A stretch of DNA of 51,303 nt, from contig JAFGQN010000209.1 of NCBI GenBank assembly GCA_016935665.1, forward strand, positions 1-51,303, read 5' to 3'. The notes beneath the pieces were generated by a model that worked only from the letters and a program-made list of their open reading frames with translations, was not told where the DNA came from and searched no databases. This DNA is from Deltaproteobacteria bacterium. Its GTDB lineage: Bacteria > Myxococcota_A > Polyangia > JAAYKL01. Shown here one piece after another: positions 1-10,100 of this stretch (position 1 is the first letter of the stretch; the number at the start of each line of letters is the position of its first letter). The position numbers and the translations under genes were made by a program.

Positions 1-23
1 CGTCCTTGCTTTCAATGACGGAC

Positions 24-43
24 AAAAAAATGGGACAGGTCCC
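24..43 (-). terminator. Putative terminator after the Ig-like protein gene
   Basis: On the minus strand, just past the TAA of the 46-774 gene, GGGAC and GTCCC form a short stem followed by ATTTTTTT. The stem is only 4-5 bp with a tiny loop, so it would be weak. The same GGGACAGGTCCC-type word is common in REP-like elements, which is an alternative reading. Confidence 0.4.
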
Positions 44-45
44 GT

Positions 46-774
46 TTATGCTTGACGGGGACCCTGTTCATGGGAGGTAATCATGAACAGATTGCCATTT
101 GTCTCATACAGGTAGTCCTGCGTGTTGGTATCTGACGCCAGTGAATACAGCTCGCCATTTTCTTCCCACAAAAAGTCAATGCTTAAAGGACTTAGTGTGA
201 TGGTGGTTTCGTCGATGGGAGCCGAAAAGGAAATAATCACTGTATCGTTGTTTTGCCACACATCCAGGACGTGAATAACCGGCGCCGTGGAAAATGAAAC
301 GGTGGACGGCACGGGCCTGGGCACTTTGAGATAAGGTCTAAGCGGATACAGGTCCAGTGTGTATGGCGTCCCGGAGTCCAGGGGCGCCGTTGGTACAATG
401 CGACTGGTGAAGCGCTTGACGGTGACGTTAAACGGAATTGTCGCCCCGTTGGTGGTTTTGAGCTGGATATTTTTGAGGGCATTGCGGGCCAGTTTTAGTG
501 CACCGGGATTCGGGGGGGCGCCAACTTTGTCTGCGACAAACCGCATGTCGCTGTTCCGGGTCACGACGGTGGGTGAATCCGAAAAATCATCCCAGCCAAT
601 GCGCAGGTCAATGGGCGTGGTCACCGCAACAGCGGTTTGTCCATCGAATATATTCTGTAAAACCCACGTGTCGTCAACCAACACATCTTCCTGTTGGGGC
701 GCCGATGTGGCCAGAGAGAAAAAGACGCCAATACCAAGCAACAGGAGTTGTCCAACATAGCCAAACCGTTTCAT
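46..774 (-). CDS. Exported protein with bacterial Ig-like (SbsA-type) region
   Basis: A 242-residue protein with an N-terminal signal peptide: a basic start, a Leu-rich core and an Ala-Thr-Ser-Ala cleavage region near residue 25. The rest is beta-rich, with a stretch around residues 120-165 (thresholds such as SGTPYTLDLYPL, then VSFSTAP) that resembles Big_5/SbsA Ig-like domains. It is probably periplasmic or surface-exposed; no enzyme motif is visible. Its ATG overlaps the TGA of the upstream propeller gene as ATGA, and a GGAGGT ribosome site lies inside that gene, so the two are translationally coupled. The pair probably forms a small exported module. Exact function unknown. Confidence 0.7.
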   Translation of the reverse strand: MKRFGYVGQLLLLGIGVFFSLATSAPQQEDVLVDDTWVLQNIFDGQTAVAVTTPIDLRIGWDDFSDSPTVVTRNSDMRFVADKVGAPPNPGALKLARNALKNIQLKTTNGATIPFNVTVKRFTSRIVPTAPLDSGTPYTLDLYPLRPYLKVPRPVPSTVSFSTAPVIHVLDVWQNNDTVIISFSAPIDETTITLSPLSIDFLWEENGELYSLASDTNTQDYLYETNGNLFMITSHEQGPRQA

Positions 775-2951
775 GGGGCCACCTCCTCCGTTGTTAAAAA
801 CGGGATTTCAAAGAGCATGCCATCCGTCGGACCGTTTGAAAACTGGAAACGCCGAATCCCCTGGTCGTTGTCTCCGACCAGCAACGTATAGGCCTGTGGC
901 GCCAGCTGTGTAGCAAAACCGTCACCGGTGGCAACGGTTTTTGCGTATGCCCCCGGCACGTGTAAAATCGAAAAAGTATATCGGTTGTTGTCGGTGGAAA
1001 GCACGTAGAGCTGATTGCTCAGGATGGCCATATCCCGATACAGGCCGTCTGGCAGAGTTACATCAGCCACTTTTTGCATCGCGCTGGTATTTTCAAACAG
1101 TTGAACACTGGCTTTTTGGTCTTCGTTGCTGGGACAAAGCAGGAAGATGTGCTGGTAGGTCACTCGAACTTTAGCTTTGGATTCATTAGCGCCGCTGTAG
1201 AAATCGTCGATTGCATAGTTTTCGCAAAGACCCACGTAGCGACGTTGCGCCAGAGGACCATTGTCGTGATCATATCGCAGCAGCTGACCCGTGATGGAGT
1301 TGTACGCCACAACCAACCTGCCATAAGCGGCGAGGCGACTGTTACCCCAGAACTGATTTTCTTCACAGGTCACTTGCCAGGCGCTGTCCGCTTCCGAATA
1401 CAGGAAAATACAGTCGCCTGTGGGACTGGCGTAAATGATTTCGCCTGTGGACAGCACGTCCAAATCCGTTGCATGGAGCATTTTGGGAAGTGTGTTCACG
1501 GTTCCATCTTTTGAAACCGTGTAGACGCGTCCGTTATCTTTGAGCAGAATGGCGAAACCGTCAGAAAACACGCCTCGTACAATGGCGCCCGGGAAAGACA
1601 CACTGGCTTTCAGTACCGGATTGGCGCCATTCTCTGTTTGAAAGACATCCAACATTTGATTGTTCCGCTGCCGTACGACCATGTCATTTCCCGTCGCCAT
1701 GAACGATGACTCTTCTGGTTGGCCCAAAGCGCCAATTTCGGTGAGTGCACCGTCTTCGTCGATGCGCATAATGCGAACCAGGCGCTCTCCCACCCAGCGG
1801 AAGTTGCCCAGTACAAACAGCGTATTGTCATGGCGGATGACATTGATAGGATCGCCGTACACGATTTGGGTGACGTTCATGGCCCGGGAAATTTGTGATG
1901 TGTGGAATTCAAAGGGACCGTCAATGATCAGTTCGTTTCCGGGTGTCTGTATGGGAGCCGCGGCGCCCGCTGCTGTGGACAGCGTCGAAATGTTGATGAC
2001 GCGAACAGATTCGTCTCCCGCCGCAATAAACACATTGTCATCCAGACTGGCGGCGCCATTGATATAGAACCCCTCCGCCTCCGGGTCCGCGTAAAAGCCC
2101 AGGGCGCGCGCTTCATAGGGAATGCTCACATCGAATGCAAACAGCGCTTCACCCGCAGAGACAAAGAGCAGATTGTTTTGAATGTTCACATCTTTGGCGT
2201 GACCGGTTTCCACCAGATACTGCTGTTGCAACACCGGCGCGTGGGGAATCGTCGCATCCACCACCTGGAAACTGCCGCATGCCGAGATATACACGTTGTC
2301 GTTTTGTACGGTCACGCCGTTTAAAAATCCGGACAAACTCAAATGCGACAGCACAGCGGTTTGCGCCGGGTCGGTTTGGGCGCCATCCAGAATGGTCAGG
2401 CCGTTGTTTCCCGCTACTGCATAGACGAGCTGATTGTTAAACGCAATATCCAGTACGTTGCCTTCCACTGAATGCTGTGCAATTAGCGTCGGCGTATCCG
2501 AATCGCGAGTATCCAGTTGCAGGATACCCCCGCTGCCTGCCGCCACCCACAGAGTGTGGATGTTGTCAGACGCGATAGCCACCGGTTCACCGGGCAGTCG
2601 AATCATCGACAGCCGGGTGGGCGCATCGAGATGGGTGATATCAATTGTCCACAAAAAACTGCCATCCACCAGGTAAAGCCGGTCGGCCACCGCCACCGCA
2701 TCGCGAAACATGGATGTGACAAATCGATTCATATACAACGGATCGTCCGTGTGGCCGCACTCTTCGTCCAGCACCACAAACCCGTTGATGTTGCCTTCCC
2801 CATCCGCCACAGGTTCCATGAATGTCCCCGTAACGGATTCGCCGCGGCTGGGAGCATCCGCCTGCCCACAAGCAGTTAATTGAAACGCCCAGATCAGGGC
2901 AAGCAGAATGGCGTGACGTTTATTGCAAACGTCCCATTGATTACATGACAT
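771..2951 (-). CDS. Lipoprotein with beta-propeller (LVIVD-like) repeats
   Basis: A 726-residue protein starting at the ATG preceded by GGAGG five bases upstream; the ATG 12 bases earlier overlaps that ribosome site and is less likely. The N-terminus is a lipoprotein signal ending in LTAC. The body repeats blocks of about 40-45 residues built as variable-variable-Asp-Ile/Leu-Asp followed by small hydrophobic strands (for example LYLVDGSFLWTIDITHLDAP and LVYAVAGNNGLTILDGAQ), as in LVIVD/WD40-like propellers. It is likely an outer-membrane or surface anchored scaffold. The following gene overlaps its stop codon. No catalytic motif is seen. Confidence 0.75.
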   Translation of the reverse strand: MSCNQWDVCNKRHAILLALIWAFQLTACGQADAPSRGESVTGTFMEPVADGEGNINGFVVLDEECGHTDDPLYMNRFVTSMFRDAVAVADRLYLVDGSFLWTIDITHLDAPTRLSMIRLPGEPVAIASDNIHTLWVAAGSGGILQLDTRDSDTPTLIAQHSVEGNVLDIAFNNQLVYAVAGNNGLTILDGAQTDPAQTAVLSHLSLSGFLNGVTVQNDNVYISACGSFQVVDATIPHAPVLQQQYLVETGHAKDVNIQNNLLFVSAGEALFAFDVSIPYEARALGFYADPEAEGFYINGAASLDDNVFIAAGDESVRVINISTLSTAAGAAAPIQTPGNELIIDGPFEFHTSQISRAMNVTQIVYGDPINVIRHDNTLFVLGNFRWVGERLVRIMRIDEDGALTEIGALGQPEESSFMATGNDMVVRQRNNQMLDVFQTENGANPVLKASVSFPGAIVRGVFSDGFAILLKDNGRVYTVSKDGTVNTLPKMLHATDLDVLSTGEIIYASPTGDCIFLYSEADSAWQVTCEENQFWGNSRLAAYGRLVVAYNSITGQLLRYDHDNGPLAQRRYVGLCENYAIDDFYSGANESKAKVRVTYQHIFLLCPSNEDQKASVQLFENTSAMQKVADVTLPDGLYRDMAILSNQLYVLSTDNNRYTFSILHVPGAYAKTVATGDGFATQLAPQAYTLLVGDNDQGIRRFQFSNGPTDGMLFEIPFLTTEEVAP

Positions 2952-3078
2952 ATGGCCCTCCATAATCGTTAATTTTTAAGAATATTGCGCCGAACTTTTA
3001 TAAAACACCCAGTGGGCGATGGATGGGAACATGGATGGATTACTTTTTGGCATGGAAGCGAATTGGCGGGAGAGGCGG

Positions 3079-3990
3079 TCAGCGGTTTGACGGGGTGGTG
3101 GCTCCTTTAAAAAAACCAACGCTCCAGATGAGCAGTCCAAGGGCGACCGCTGGGGAGACGCCCAGAAACATGGCGATATTTTTGAGGTCGGCGCCCATGA
3201 TGCGTCTGGCCAAAAGAGCGTATTTATACACGGGAACCAGTGGCAGTGAGCATGCCTGGACGGCCGGGTGAAACAACGCCTTTTTTAAACTGTCTTTGGT
3301 ATCTTCTTTTTTATATACCGCCACGTATTTGCCCAGTAAAAATTGATTGCTTCTAAATCGCTGCCATGAGTCACCGAAGATATGGTACACTTTTGAACCG
3401 GGCAAAAACCAAAAATCATAGTTCAGGCTGGCTTTCAGTCCGAATAGAACGTCTTCGCTGGCGCGAACCTCGGGAAATCCGCCCACATCCTCGAAAATGT
3501 CTCGGGCACAAAACAGATTGCAGGAAGGGGCAAACTTCTTTTGGCGGTCGTCTCCTGTGGGAATGAATTCATTGAACTGCAAAAAATACTGGGCAATGGC
3601 CAGAATGTTGCGCATCTGAAAATCCGGCAATGCGATGGCGCCGCCCCCCAGACGCCGACCCTTTAGGTATTGAGCCACAATCGTCTTGACCCACTTTGCA
3701 TCGGGAAAGGCATCGGAATCGATAAACAGAAATAAATCCCCGGTTGCCACTTTGGCGCCAATATTTCTGCCGATGGCCGGAATGGTTTTTTCTTTTAGAA
3801 ATACCGCTTTGACCAGTGGATACTGTTTGATCACTTCCGCCAGTTCCGTCTGTTGCGTTGGCGGCGATGAATCCACCAGTACAATTTCGTGGATGTCTTC
3901 TTTTTGTGAATCCAGATGCGCCAATGTCGATGTAACTGTCGCCAGGGAATTGTATGCGGGAATAATTACTGAAACGCGAGGGGACGTCAT
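3079..3990 (-). CDS. Family 2 glycosyltransferase
   Basis: A 303-residue GT-A enzyme. The N-terminus VSVIIPAYNS and the LVDSSPPTQ segment fit the nucleotide-sugar binding fold. FLFIDSDAFPD near residue 100 carries the DxD metal site, and a GGFPE block around residue 185 matches the acceptor region of GT2 enzymes. Two or three hydrophobic segments near the C-terminus suggest membrane association. I chose the start preceded by AGGAGAAG five bases upstream; a longer reading frame runs to 4038 but has no ribosome site. It stands alone rather than in a polysaccharide cluster, so the acceptor is unknown. Confidence 0.85.
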   Translation of the reverse strand: MTSPRVSVIIPAYNSLATVTSTLAHLDSQKEDIHEIVLVDSSPPTQQTELAEVIKQYPLVKAVFLKEKTIPAIGRNIGAKVATGDLFLFIDSDAFPDAKWVKTIVAQYLKGRRLGGGAIALPDFQMRNILAIAQYFLQFNEFIPTGDDRQKKFAPSCNLFCARDIFEDVGGFPEVRASEDVLFGLKASLNYDFWFLPGSKVYHIFGDSWQRFRSNQFLLGKYVAVYKKEDTKDSLKKALFHPAVQACSLPLVPVYKYALLARRIMGADLKNIAMFLGVSPAVALGLLIWSVGFFKGATTPSNR

Positions 3991-4114
3991 TTGCTTCTCC
4001 TGAATAATTGCCTTTTTTACATATATTTTCCGGGGCACTGTACCATTGACGGCGGCAGTTTGGCATCACAAATTGCGTTGATTTTGGATGATGCGGGTCC
4101 AGCCGGTCACTTCG

Positions 4115-5905
4115 TCATCCGTTGATAGGCAAGCCCACGGTAAATGTACTGCCTTCCCCTTCTTTGCTCTCCAGCGTCAGCGTCCCCCGGTGATCCTCAG
4201 CTACAATAAAATACGATACTGAAAGCCCCAGACCGGTGCCTTTGCCCACTTTTTTGGTCGTGAAGAACGGTTCAAAGGCGCGACGCCGGGTTTCCTTGTC
4301 CATTCCGGGGCCGTTGTCGGCGATGCGGATGTACGCTATCCCGTCTTTTTGAAAGGTTGAGATATGGAATGTGGACAACCCATCCTCGGCGTGCATGGCG
4401 GCCATTGCCTGAGTCCCGTTTTTTATGATGTTCAGGAGTACCTGCTGAATGCGCCCGGAATTGCAATTGACCCATGGCAGGTGGGGGTCATAATCCCGTT
4501 GGATTTTTATGCGTCGAAAATCGTACTGTCTGGCCAGATCGAAGTCGCTGCCCGCTATTTCAACCACCTCATCCATCAGTTTTCCAAGGTCGCACGGCGT
4601 TTTGCCATCGCCCCTTTTGCTGCTGAATGACACCATGTTGGCGACGACGCGTGCTGCAGCGCGCCCGGAATTATCCATATTGGCCAATACAGACAGAATT
4701 TCTCTTTTTTCCAGATAGGTTAAAATCCCGGTAATGGTTGTTCCTGCTTCCTCTGCCACTTTTGCGTTTTTGGTCATGGTGGGATCGAGGCGCTGACGAA
4801 TCACCTGAAGGCTCTGTAGAATTCCCCCCAGCGGATTATTGATTTCGTGGGCCATTCCCGCAGCAAGCCCACCCACGGACAGCATTTTTTCACTTTGCAC
4901 CATCATTTGTTCAAAGGCGACCTGGGCCGAAACATCATCCAGCCGGATAACCGCCCCCTGCTGCTGTCTGGGAACCAGTGGATAAACGGTAATATCAAAC
5001 AACGTTGCCTTTCCATCCGTGTCCAGGCTGATCTTTTTTTCCGCAAGTGGCTGGGCGCCGGAAATCACACCCAGAATCTGGTCGCGGCGGAAATCCAGAA
5101 GTGGAAATACATCGAACAGATTGTTGCCGATGGCGTTTTGGGACGGCGTCCCGCTAAGTCTGGCGGCCATGTCATTCCAACTGGTGACATGGCCGCGTTC
5201 ATCCACGCTGAACAACACCGATGGCATGGCATCCACAATGCGATTGAGCAGCTGACGTATTTTTTCCAATGCCAGGATTTCCCGCTGGGTTCGTTCCAGC
5301 GCTTTTTGACTGACCGTGTAAATCCCATAAGACGCAATCCCCACGAATACATAAGCGATTAGTGTATCGAGAATATAATCGTGCAGGTCCAGCGTGGGAA
5401 TACTTCCCCTGTGGGCTTCCAACAGGACAAAACCAATAAAAATCAGGGAGTTTATTCCAAAATAGACCGGAATGAGCCATCCCTTTTTGAGTACCAGCAA
5501 CGGGAGCATGCTCGATACCGCAAACGCGAATACAATGGTATTGGTGCGAATGAGCGGTGAGCCCTGGTCCGTAAACATAATGGCCCAGACGCCAGCCATA
5601 AAAGACCAGAAAAGCAGATGGGCGGCAATGATAAGTTTTCCTTTTCCCAGTAAAACCAGATTGAGTGTGGCAATGCAGAACAGAAGGCCAAGGGGCAGCA
5701 GCAACTCCAGATTGTAACCATCCAGAAACAGAAGATTGCCGGCGATAACGACCGGCACCACAAAAAACAGCGCCACATTCACGAATCGCAAATATCGCGC
5801 TCGCAGGTATGTGACGTAATCATCTCCCACATAGGGCGATACAATTAAATGAAAAAGCCGACGCACCGTTTGAATATAGTCCGGTGTATTATTTTCGCAA
5901 GCCAA
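4115..5905 (-). CDS. Membrane-bound PAS-domain sensor histidine kinase, orphan
   Basis: A 596-residue kinase. Residues 40-200 hold about six membrane segments, followed by a short coiled coil, a PAS domain at about 217-330 ([15 protein letters not shown]), a HisKA dimerisation helix with phospho-acceptor His353 in [11 protein letters not shown], and a HATPase domain with N-box ([10 protein letters not shown]), G1 (IADNGPGMD) and G2 (GTGLGLSV). It autophosphorylates on histidine and passes phosphate to a response regulator, but none is encoded nearby. Translation appears to start at TTG: an in-frame TGA directly precedes that codon and no ATG lies nearby. There is no clear ribosome site, so the start is uncertain. 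The signal sensed is unknown. Confidence 0.88.
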   Translation of the reverse strand: MACENNTPDYIQTVRRLFHLIVSPYVGDDYVTYLRARYLRFVNVALFFVVPVVIAGNLLFLDGYNLELLLPLGLLFCIATLNLVLLGKGKLIIAAHLLFWSFMAGVWAIMFTDQGSPLIRTNTIVFAFAVSSMLPLLVLKKGWLIPVYFGINSLIFIGFVLLEAHRGSIPTLDLHDYILDTLIAYVFVGIASYGIYTVSQKALERTQREILALEKIRQLLNRIVDAMPSVLFSVDERGHVTSWNDMAARLSGTPSQNAIGNNLFDVFPLLDFRRDQILGVISGAQPLAEKKISLDTDGKATLFDITVYPLVPRQQQGAVIRLDDVSAQVAFEQMMVQSEKMLSVGGLAAGMAHEINNPLGGILQSLQVIRQRLDPTMTKNAKVAEEAGTTITGILTYLEKREILSVLANMDNSGRAAARVVANMVSFSSKRGDGKTPCDLGKLMDEVVEIAGSDFDLARQYDFRRIKIQRDYDPHLPWVNCNSGRIQQVLLNIIKNGTQAMAAMHAEDGLSTFHISTFQKDGIAYIRIADNGPGMDKETRRRAFEPFFTTKKVGKGTGLGLSVSYFIVAEDHRGTLTLESKEGEGSTFTVGLPING

Positions 5906-5989
5906 TCAGTTTGTGCAGTTTTTTTGTGGCAAACAGGCTGATTTCGTCATTGCTCTCAGCATAACAATGGTACGTTGTGCCGGGGACCC

Positions 5990-6625
5990 TTACATATTCT
6001 GGTGAATTTTCGATTCCTGATACTTTTGGGCAAGGCTGTTCACTGCGGCCTCAAAGGTGCTTTGATACATCTGTGACGTTTGCGCGATGTTGACCAGTGC
6101 AAAGGTCCCCAGTATTTTTTCAGAGAATGAGAGTAAATATTCTTCGTCGCTGTCTCTTTTTACGGCAATGGCCCAATCCATTGCACCAAAGACACGTCCG
6201 CCGGTAGCTGTGGCCCCGGTGGAACTCGTTGCCGTGATCATGTCTGCTTCCGGCTTCAGGCTGGCGATGGCCACATCCACAATGACGTAGTTGCTTTCGG
6301 GAAGTGCTGCTTTGTCGGAAATAACTTCAACGGAATTAAAATAATTACTGAAAAAATTTTTGATGTCTTTATTTACAAAGCTTCTTATCTCGTAAATTTT
6401 TGTTTCTCTTACTGTCTGCGCCGGATTAACAATCGTATCGGGGACTTTGTTCGGATCCAGCATAATAAAACAGGGAATATCCGATTTGTTCGCCACCGGG
6501 GCAAGACTGTAACTGAGATTCAGCTGAGATACATACACAGGTGGCATGGGGCCACACCCCGATAACATCACGGTCATCGCAATTGCTGCGACGACAACGG
6601 CAGCTTTATGGAGACTAATAATCAT
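5990..6625 (-). CDS. Lipoprotein of unknown function
   Basis: A 211-residue protein with a lipoprotein signal ending MLSGC (Cys24). The start is the ATG five bases after AAGGAG; a GTG two codons earlier sits in that spacing. The mature part mentions no known motif but has the look of small periplasmic lipoproteins that assemble on envelope complexes: a strand-rich first half (NYVIVDVAIASLKPEAD), a Gly/Ala/Thr linker and a strand-helix end. A 10-bp inverted repeat lies 20 bases upstream of the start codon, which may regulate it. Confidence 0.7.
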   Translation of the reverse strand: MIISLHKAAVVVAAIAMTVMLSGCGPMPPVYVSQLNLSYSLAPVANKSDIPCFIMLDPNKVPDTIVNPAQTVRETKIYEIRSFVNKDIKNFFSNYFNSVEVISDKAALPESNYVIVDVAIASLKPEADMITATSSTGATATGGRVFGAMDWAIAVKRDSDEEYLLSFSEKILGTFALVNIAQTSQMYQSTFEAAVNSLAQKYQESKIHQNM

Positions 6626-6644
6626 GGTCACTCCTTTTTATTCT

Positions 6645-6669
6645 GTTTGTTCAAGTTTTTTGAACGAAC
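6645..6669. promoter_or_regulatory. Inverted repeat upstream of the 5990-6625 lipoprotein
   Basis: Arms GTTTGTTCAA and TTGAACGAAC are complementary at 9 of 10 positions and separated by GTTTT. It sits 20 bases before the ATG at 6625, so it is either an operator or a 5-prime leader hairpin. The binding protein is unknown. Confidence 0.4.
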
Positions 6670-7041
6670 TTTTTGCTGACAAAAACGGTGCTGGTTAGGG
6701 TATTAAATCAAGTGTGAGGGCAATCTGGACGACGGCAAGGAAAAAGCACTGTTCCAGATGCGATTGCTTCGAAACGCTATTGCTCCCCGGAAGCTGCCCG
6801 TTTTCGATTTTGCCTGCGCGGCTGAAAGGCGATGTTTGGGAGTCCCCGTAAAGGTCCCCACTCGCCTCACATGAAAAGTTGTTTCCGTTGTTGATGAAGC
6901 GGGACTGGTAATAGTGTTCATTGCGTATGTGGGGCGAAGGTCACACCAGGGAGATACCTTCCACTGGGAGGGGCGTGGGGCGCCGCCGTCGCCGCCATGG
7001 ATGTGTATTGTGTCAAATACAGGTTCTCATAAAATCCATCC

Positions 7042-7066
7042 CATGTGTTTAAAACACGTGTACAAT
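7042..7066 (+). promoter_or_regulatory. Palindrome abutting a TACAAT -10 box
   Basis: CATGTGTTT and AAACACGTG flank a single A, complementary at 8 of 9 positions, and are directly followed by TACAAT at 7061-7066. This is a plausible operator overlapping the promoter of the lamin-tail lipoprotein gene at 7121. No good -35 box is visible, which would fit an activator-dependent promoter. Confidence 0.35.
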
Positions 7067-7120
7067 CGACGATGGTTGTATCGATGCTTAGCCCCTTTGG
7101 GATTAATATATGGAGGAACT

Positions 7121-10100
7121 ATGGATTCTGGCTTCCAGATATTCAAAGGAATTAAAAAATTAGTAATTACATTGTGTTATGTTGCTCTGTGCGGAATGGT
7201 ATTCATTCTGGGGTGTTCTCGCGACAAGGACGGCAATGGTGATGCCGGGGAATCGGACTCCGACGAACGCTCAACGGAATCCGCGTCAATGTTGGACAGC
7301 GATTCTGTATCCGATACCGAAAGCGAAACGTTTGCAAAGGTTGGGACGCTGGCGTTCAATGAGGTGATGAGCAAAAACGATGGTGTGGTGCTCGATGAAG
7401 CACTGGAAGCTGAAGACTGGATAGAACTCATTTGCACCGGGGACGAAGCCATCAATCTTTCGGATTACCAAATTGCCAAAGACGGTGGAACCCCCAACGC
7501 ATTGCCGGACTATAAGCTCAGTCCGGGGGAAACCGTCATTCTGTTTGCGGACAGGGAACCGACCCAGGGGCAGAGGCATTTAAACATCAAGATCAGCGCC
7601 GATGGAGAACAGCTGACATTGCTCAATGCCAACGAGGAAATCCTCGATACACTTGACGTGCCGCCCCTGGCTCCCAATGTGAGTTATGCCAGAATACCTG
7701 ATGGCGATGGGGATTTTGTCACATGTCGATATGCCACGCCGGATACGCCCAATGGCAGCGAATGCATTCCCCCTGCGCCCAAAGGTCTGGAAGAAGAATC
7801 ATTTGAAGAATACCAATGGCCCGATGATGCGCTGGCGCCGGAAGGACCGCTGGTGATTAATGAACTGTTGCTCAAGCCGGCAGCGTTCATCGAGATAGCC
7901 AATATTGGAAGCGAGGCTGTATCTCTTGAAGATTATTCTCTGACTATCTCCCCTCATTTTCCAGGGGTGCAATGGCCACAAGCGGGAGAGGGAACGGTTA
8001 TTTCTCTGGGGATGGGGGCGTTGCAGCGAGGGGAGTACCTGAGTGTGGCACTGGACAGTGCACATACCGAGGCACTGGCGGCGGATACTTTGTTTGAAGG
8101 GGTGGTCACTCTGTTTTATGCTTCAGAGGTGGCGGATCGGGTGGATTTCATGAGCTGGCCCGATGGCAGCGCATTGGCCCGGGAACCTGACGGCACCGGA
8201 TTATTCACGTATTGCCTCAACACCACACCGGATGCACCCAACAACTGTGAACAGACGGCCACTCGCGAAGTGGGTGATAGATTGCGCTATTTGAGAACCC
8301 CAACCGACTTTGACAAGCTGGCCGAAGGCGGCGCCAAACTGGGCATCGGCTCGGTGAAGTTTGTGGTGGATATGGACGCGGGCAACGCAGTGCATCTGCT
8401 TGGCGCGTGGGACTGGGACCTCCACTACACATTTGTGCGCGAAGTGATTGACGGCGATCCACCGCTGGATCGATGTGACGCATCGGAAAATGCACAGTTC
8501 AACCAGGGCTGGGGCACCTTTTCCTCTGAGAACTACTACACGGTGGAAGGCAGGCGTTACCTGCTGGGCACATTGTCTCACCACAGCAGTGCGGATTTGC
8601 GTTGCGTGGAGTACACCTTTGGCGACGAAATCAGTGCGCAGCAGATGAAGTTTGGGTATTACCAGGCGATTGCGCGAACCAATACACCCACGCAATGGGT
8701 GTTGAGACCGCAGGACGATATTCAGGTGGCGAAGGCCAGGAGCATTGAAGGACAGTTGCCCATTGTGGGCCCCACTGCGCCCTTTGCGAATGTGGTGTAT
8801 CAGACCCTCACCGAGGGCGTGGGCTATGGGACGCTGCGGTACATTCCCGCCACCGATTTGTCTGCTGCGGCGCTGGGCCCCAAAACCATTGTGGTGACCG
8901 ACGATGTGCCCAACGACATCCCCTATGTGGGGGGCCTCATCACCGAGGCGTTTCAGACGCCTCTGTCGCATGTGAATATTTTGAGTAAAAGTCGCAATAC
9001 GCCCAATATTGCCGTGAAAAACGCCCGCACGGACGAGCGTATTGCCCCGTTTATCGATGAACTGGTTAAACTCGAAGTGTTTCCCACCCATTTCGAAATA
9101 TCGATGGCAAATCCGGCAGAAGCCCAGACCCACTGGGAAAGTCTGGTTCCCGACGGCCCGATGCTGACACCGCTGCTGGATGACAGTGTGCGCGGCATTG
9201 TATCTCTGGGCAAGGATGTGGGCTTTGAACACCGGGGCAGCATCGGGGCCAAAGCTGCGCAACTGTCAGAGTTGACCCGCATTGCCTCGGGTTTTTCGCG
9301 CTGCGATACCGTTTTCCCACTGCCCACTCCCAAGGCGGCGTTTGCCATTCCGGTGGCTCATTATCTGGACCACTTTGAGAGCAGCGGCGCCAAAGCTGTT
9401 TTCGACGATGCAAAGCAGAATGCGGATTTTCAGAGCGATCCCGCCGTTCGTGCGGTGGAGCTGGCGCGCATGCGCGAATTGATTCTGTCCCATCCGGTGG
9501 ATGACGCATTGATGGCGGAGGTGGCGGGCGAAGTGGCCGACCGCTTTGGCAATGAACGCGTGCGGTTTCGCAGCAGTAGCAATACCGAGGATTTGCAGGA
9601 ATTCAACGGCGCCGGGTTGTACACGTCTCAAAGTGGCCAGCTCAATGATCCGGAGCGCTCCATCGATGACGCCATTCGGGTGGTGTGGGCCAGTTTGTGG
9701 AACGACCGCGCGTTTGATGAACGGCAATACGCCCGCATCGATCACAACGGCGTGGCCATGGGCATTCTGGTGCACGAGGCGTTTTTGTCGGAGGAAGCCA
9801 ATGGTGTGGCGGTGAGCCGCGACATTACTGATGTGACCCGGGGGGACAGATATTACGTGAATGCGCAGGCGGGGGAGGGGTCGGTGGCCAATCCTGCTCC
9901 GGGAGTGACCACTGAACAGGCCATTTATCAATGGCCGTCACGGTTGCCCACTCTGCGCATGATGGCCCAAAGCAGTTTGGTGCCCGACGCCGTGTTGTGG
10001 AACTCAAATACCCCGGATTCCAGTGAAATATATTTGCAGGGTGAGGTTTTGGGGGAGACCCGGGACGTGGTGCGCGCGCTTAGGGCCATTCACAATCATT

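Larger units (their letters stand above)
6626..7120. other. Divergent intergenic region, 495 bp
   Basis: The region between a minus-strand lipoprotein gene and the plus-strand lamin-tail lipoprotein gene. It holds two inverted repeats (listed separately), a TACAAT box and a GGAGGA ribosome site for the downstream gene. Reading frames here are short, without ribosome sites or recognisable protein content, so I call no gene. Confidence 0.5.

Noticed and set aside
8201-9931. Two long minus-strand frames (353 and 221 codons)
   Set aside because: They lie inside the dikinase-like lipoprotein gene, have His/Arg-rich composition typical of antisense frames, and no family resemblance.
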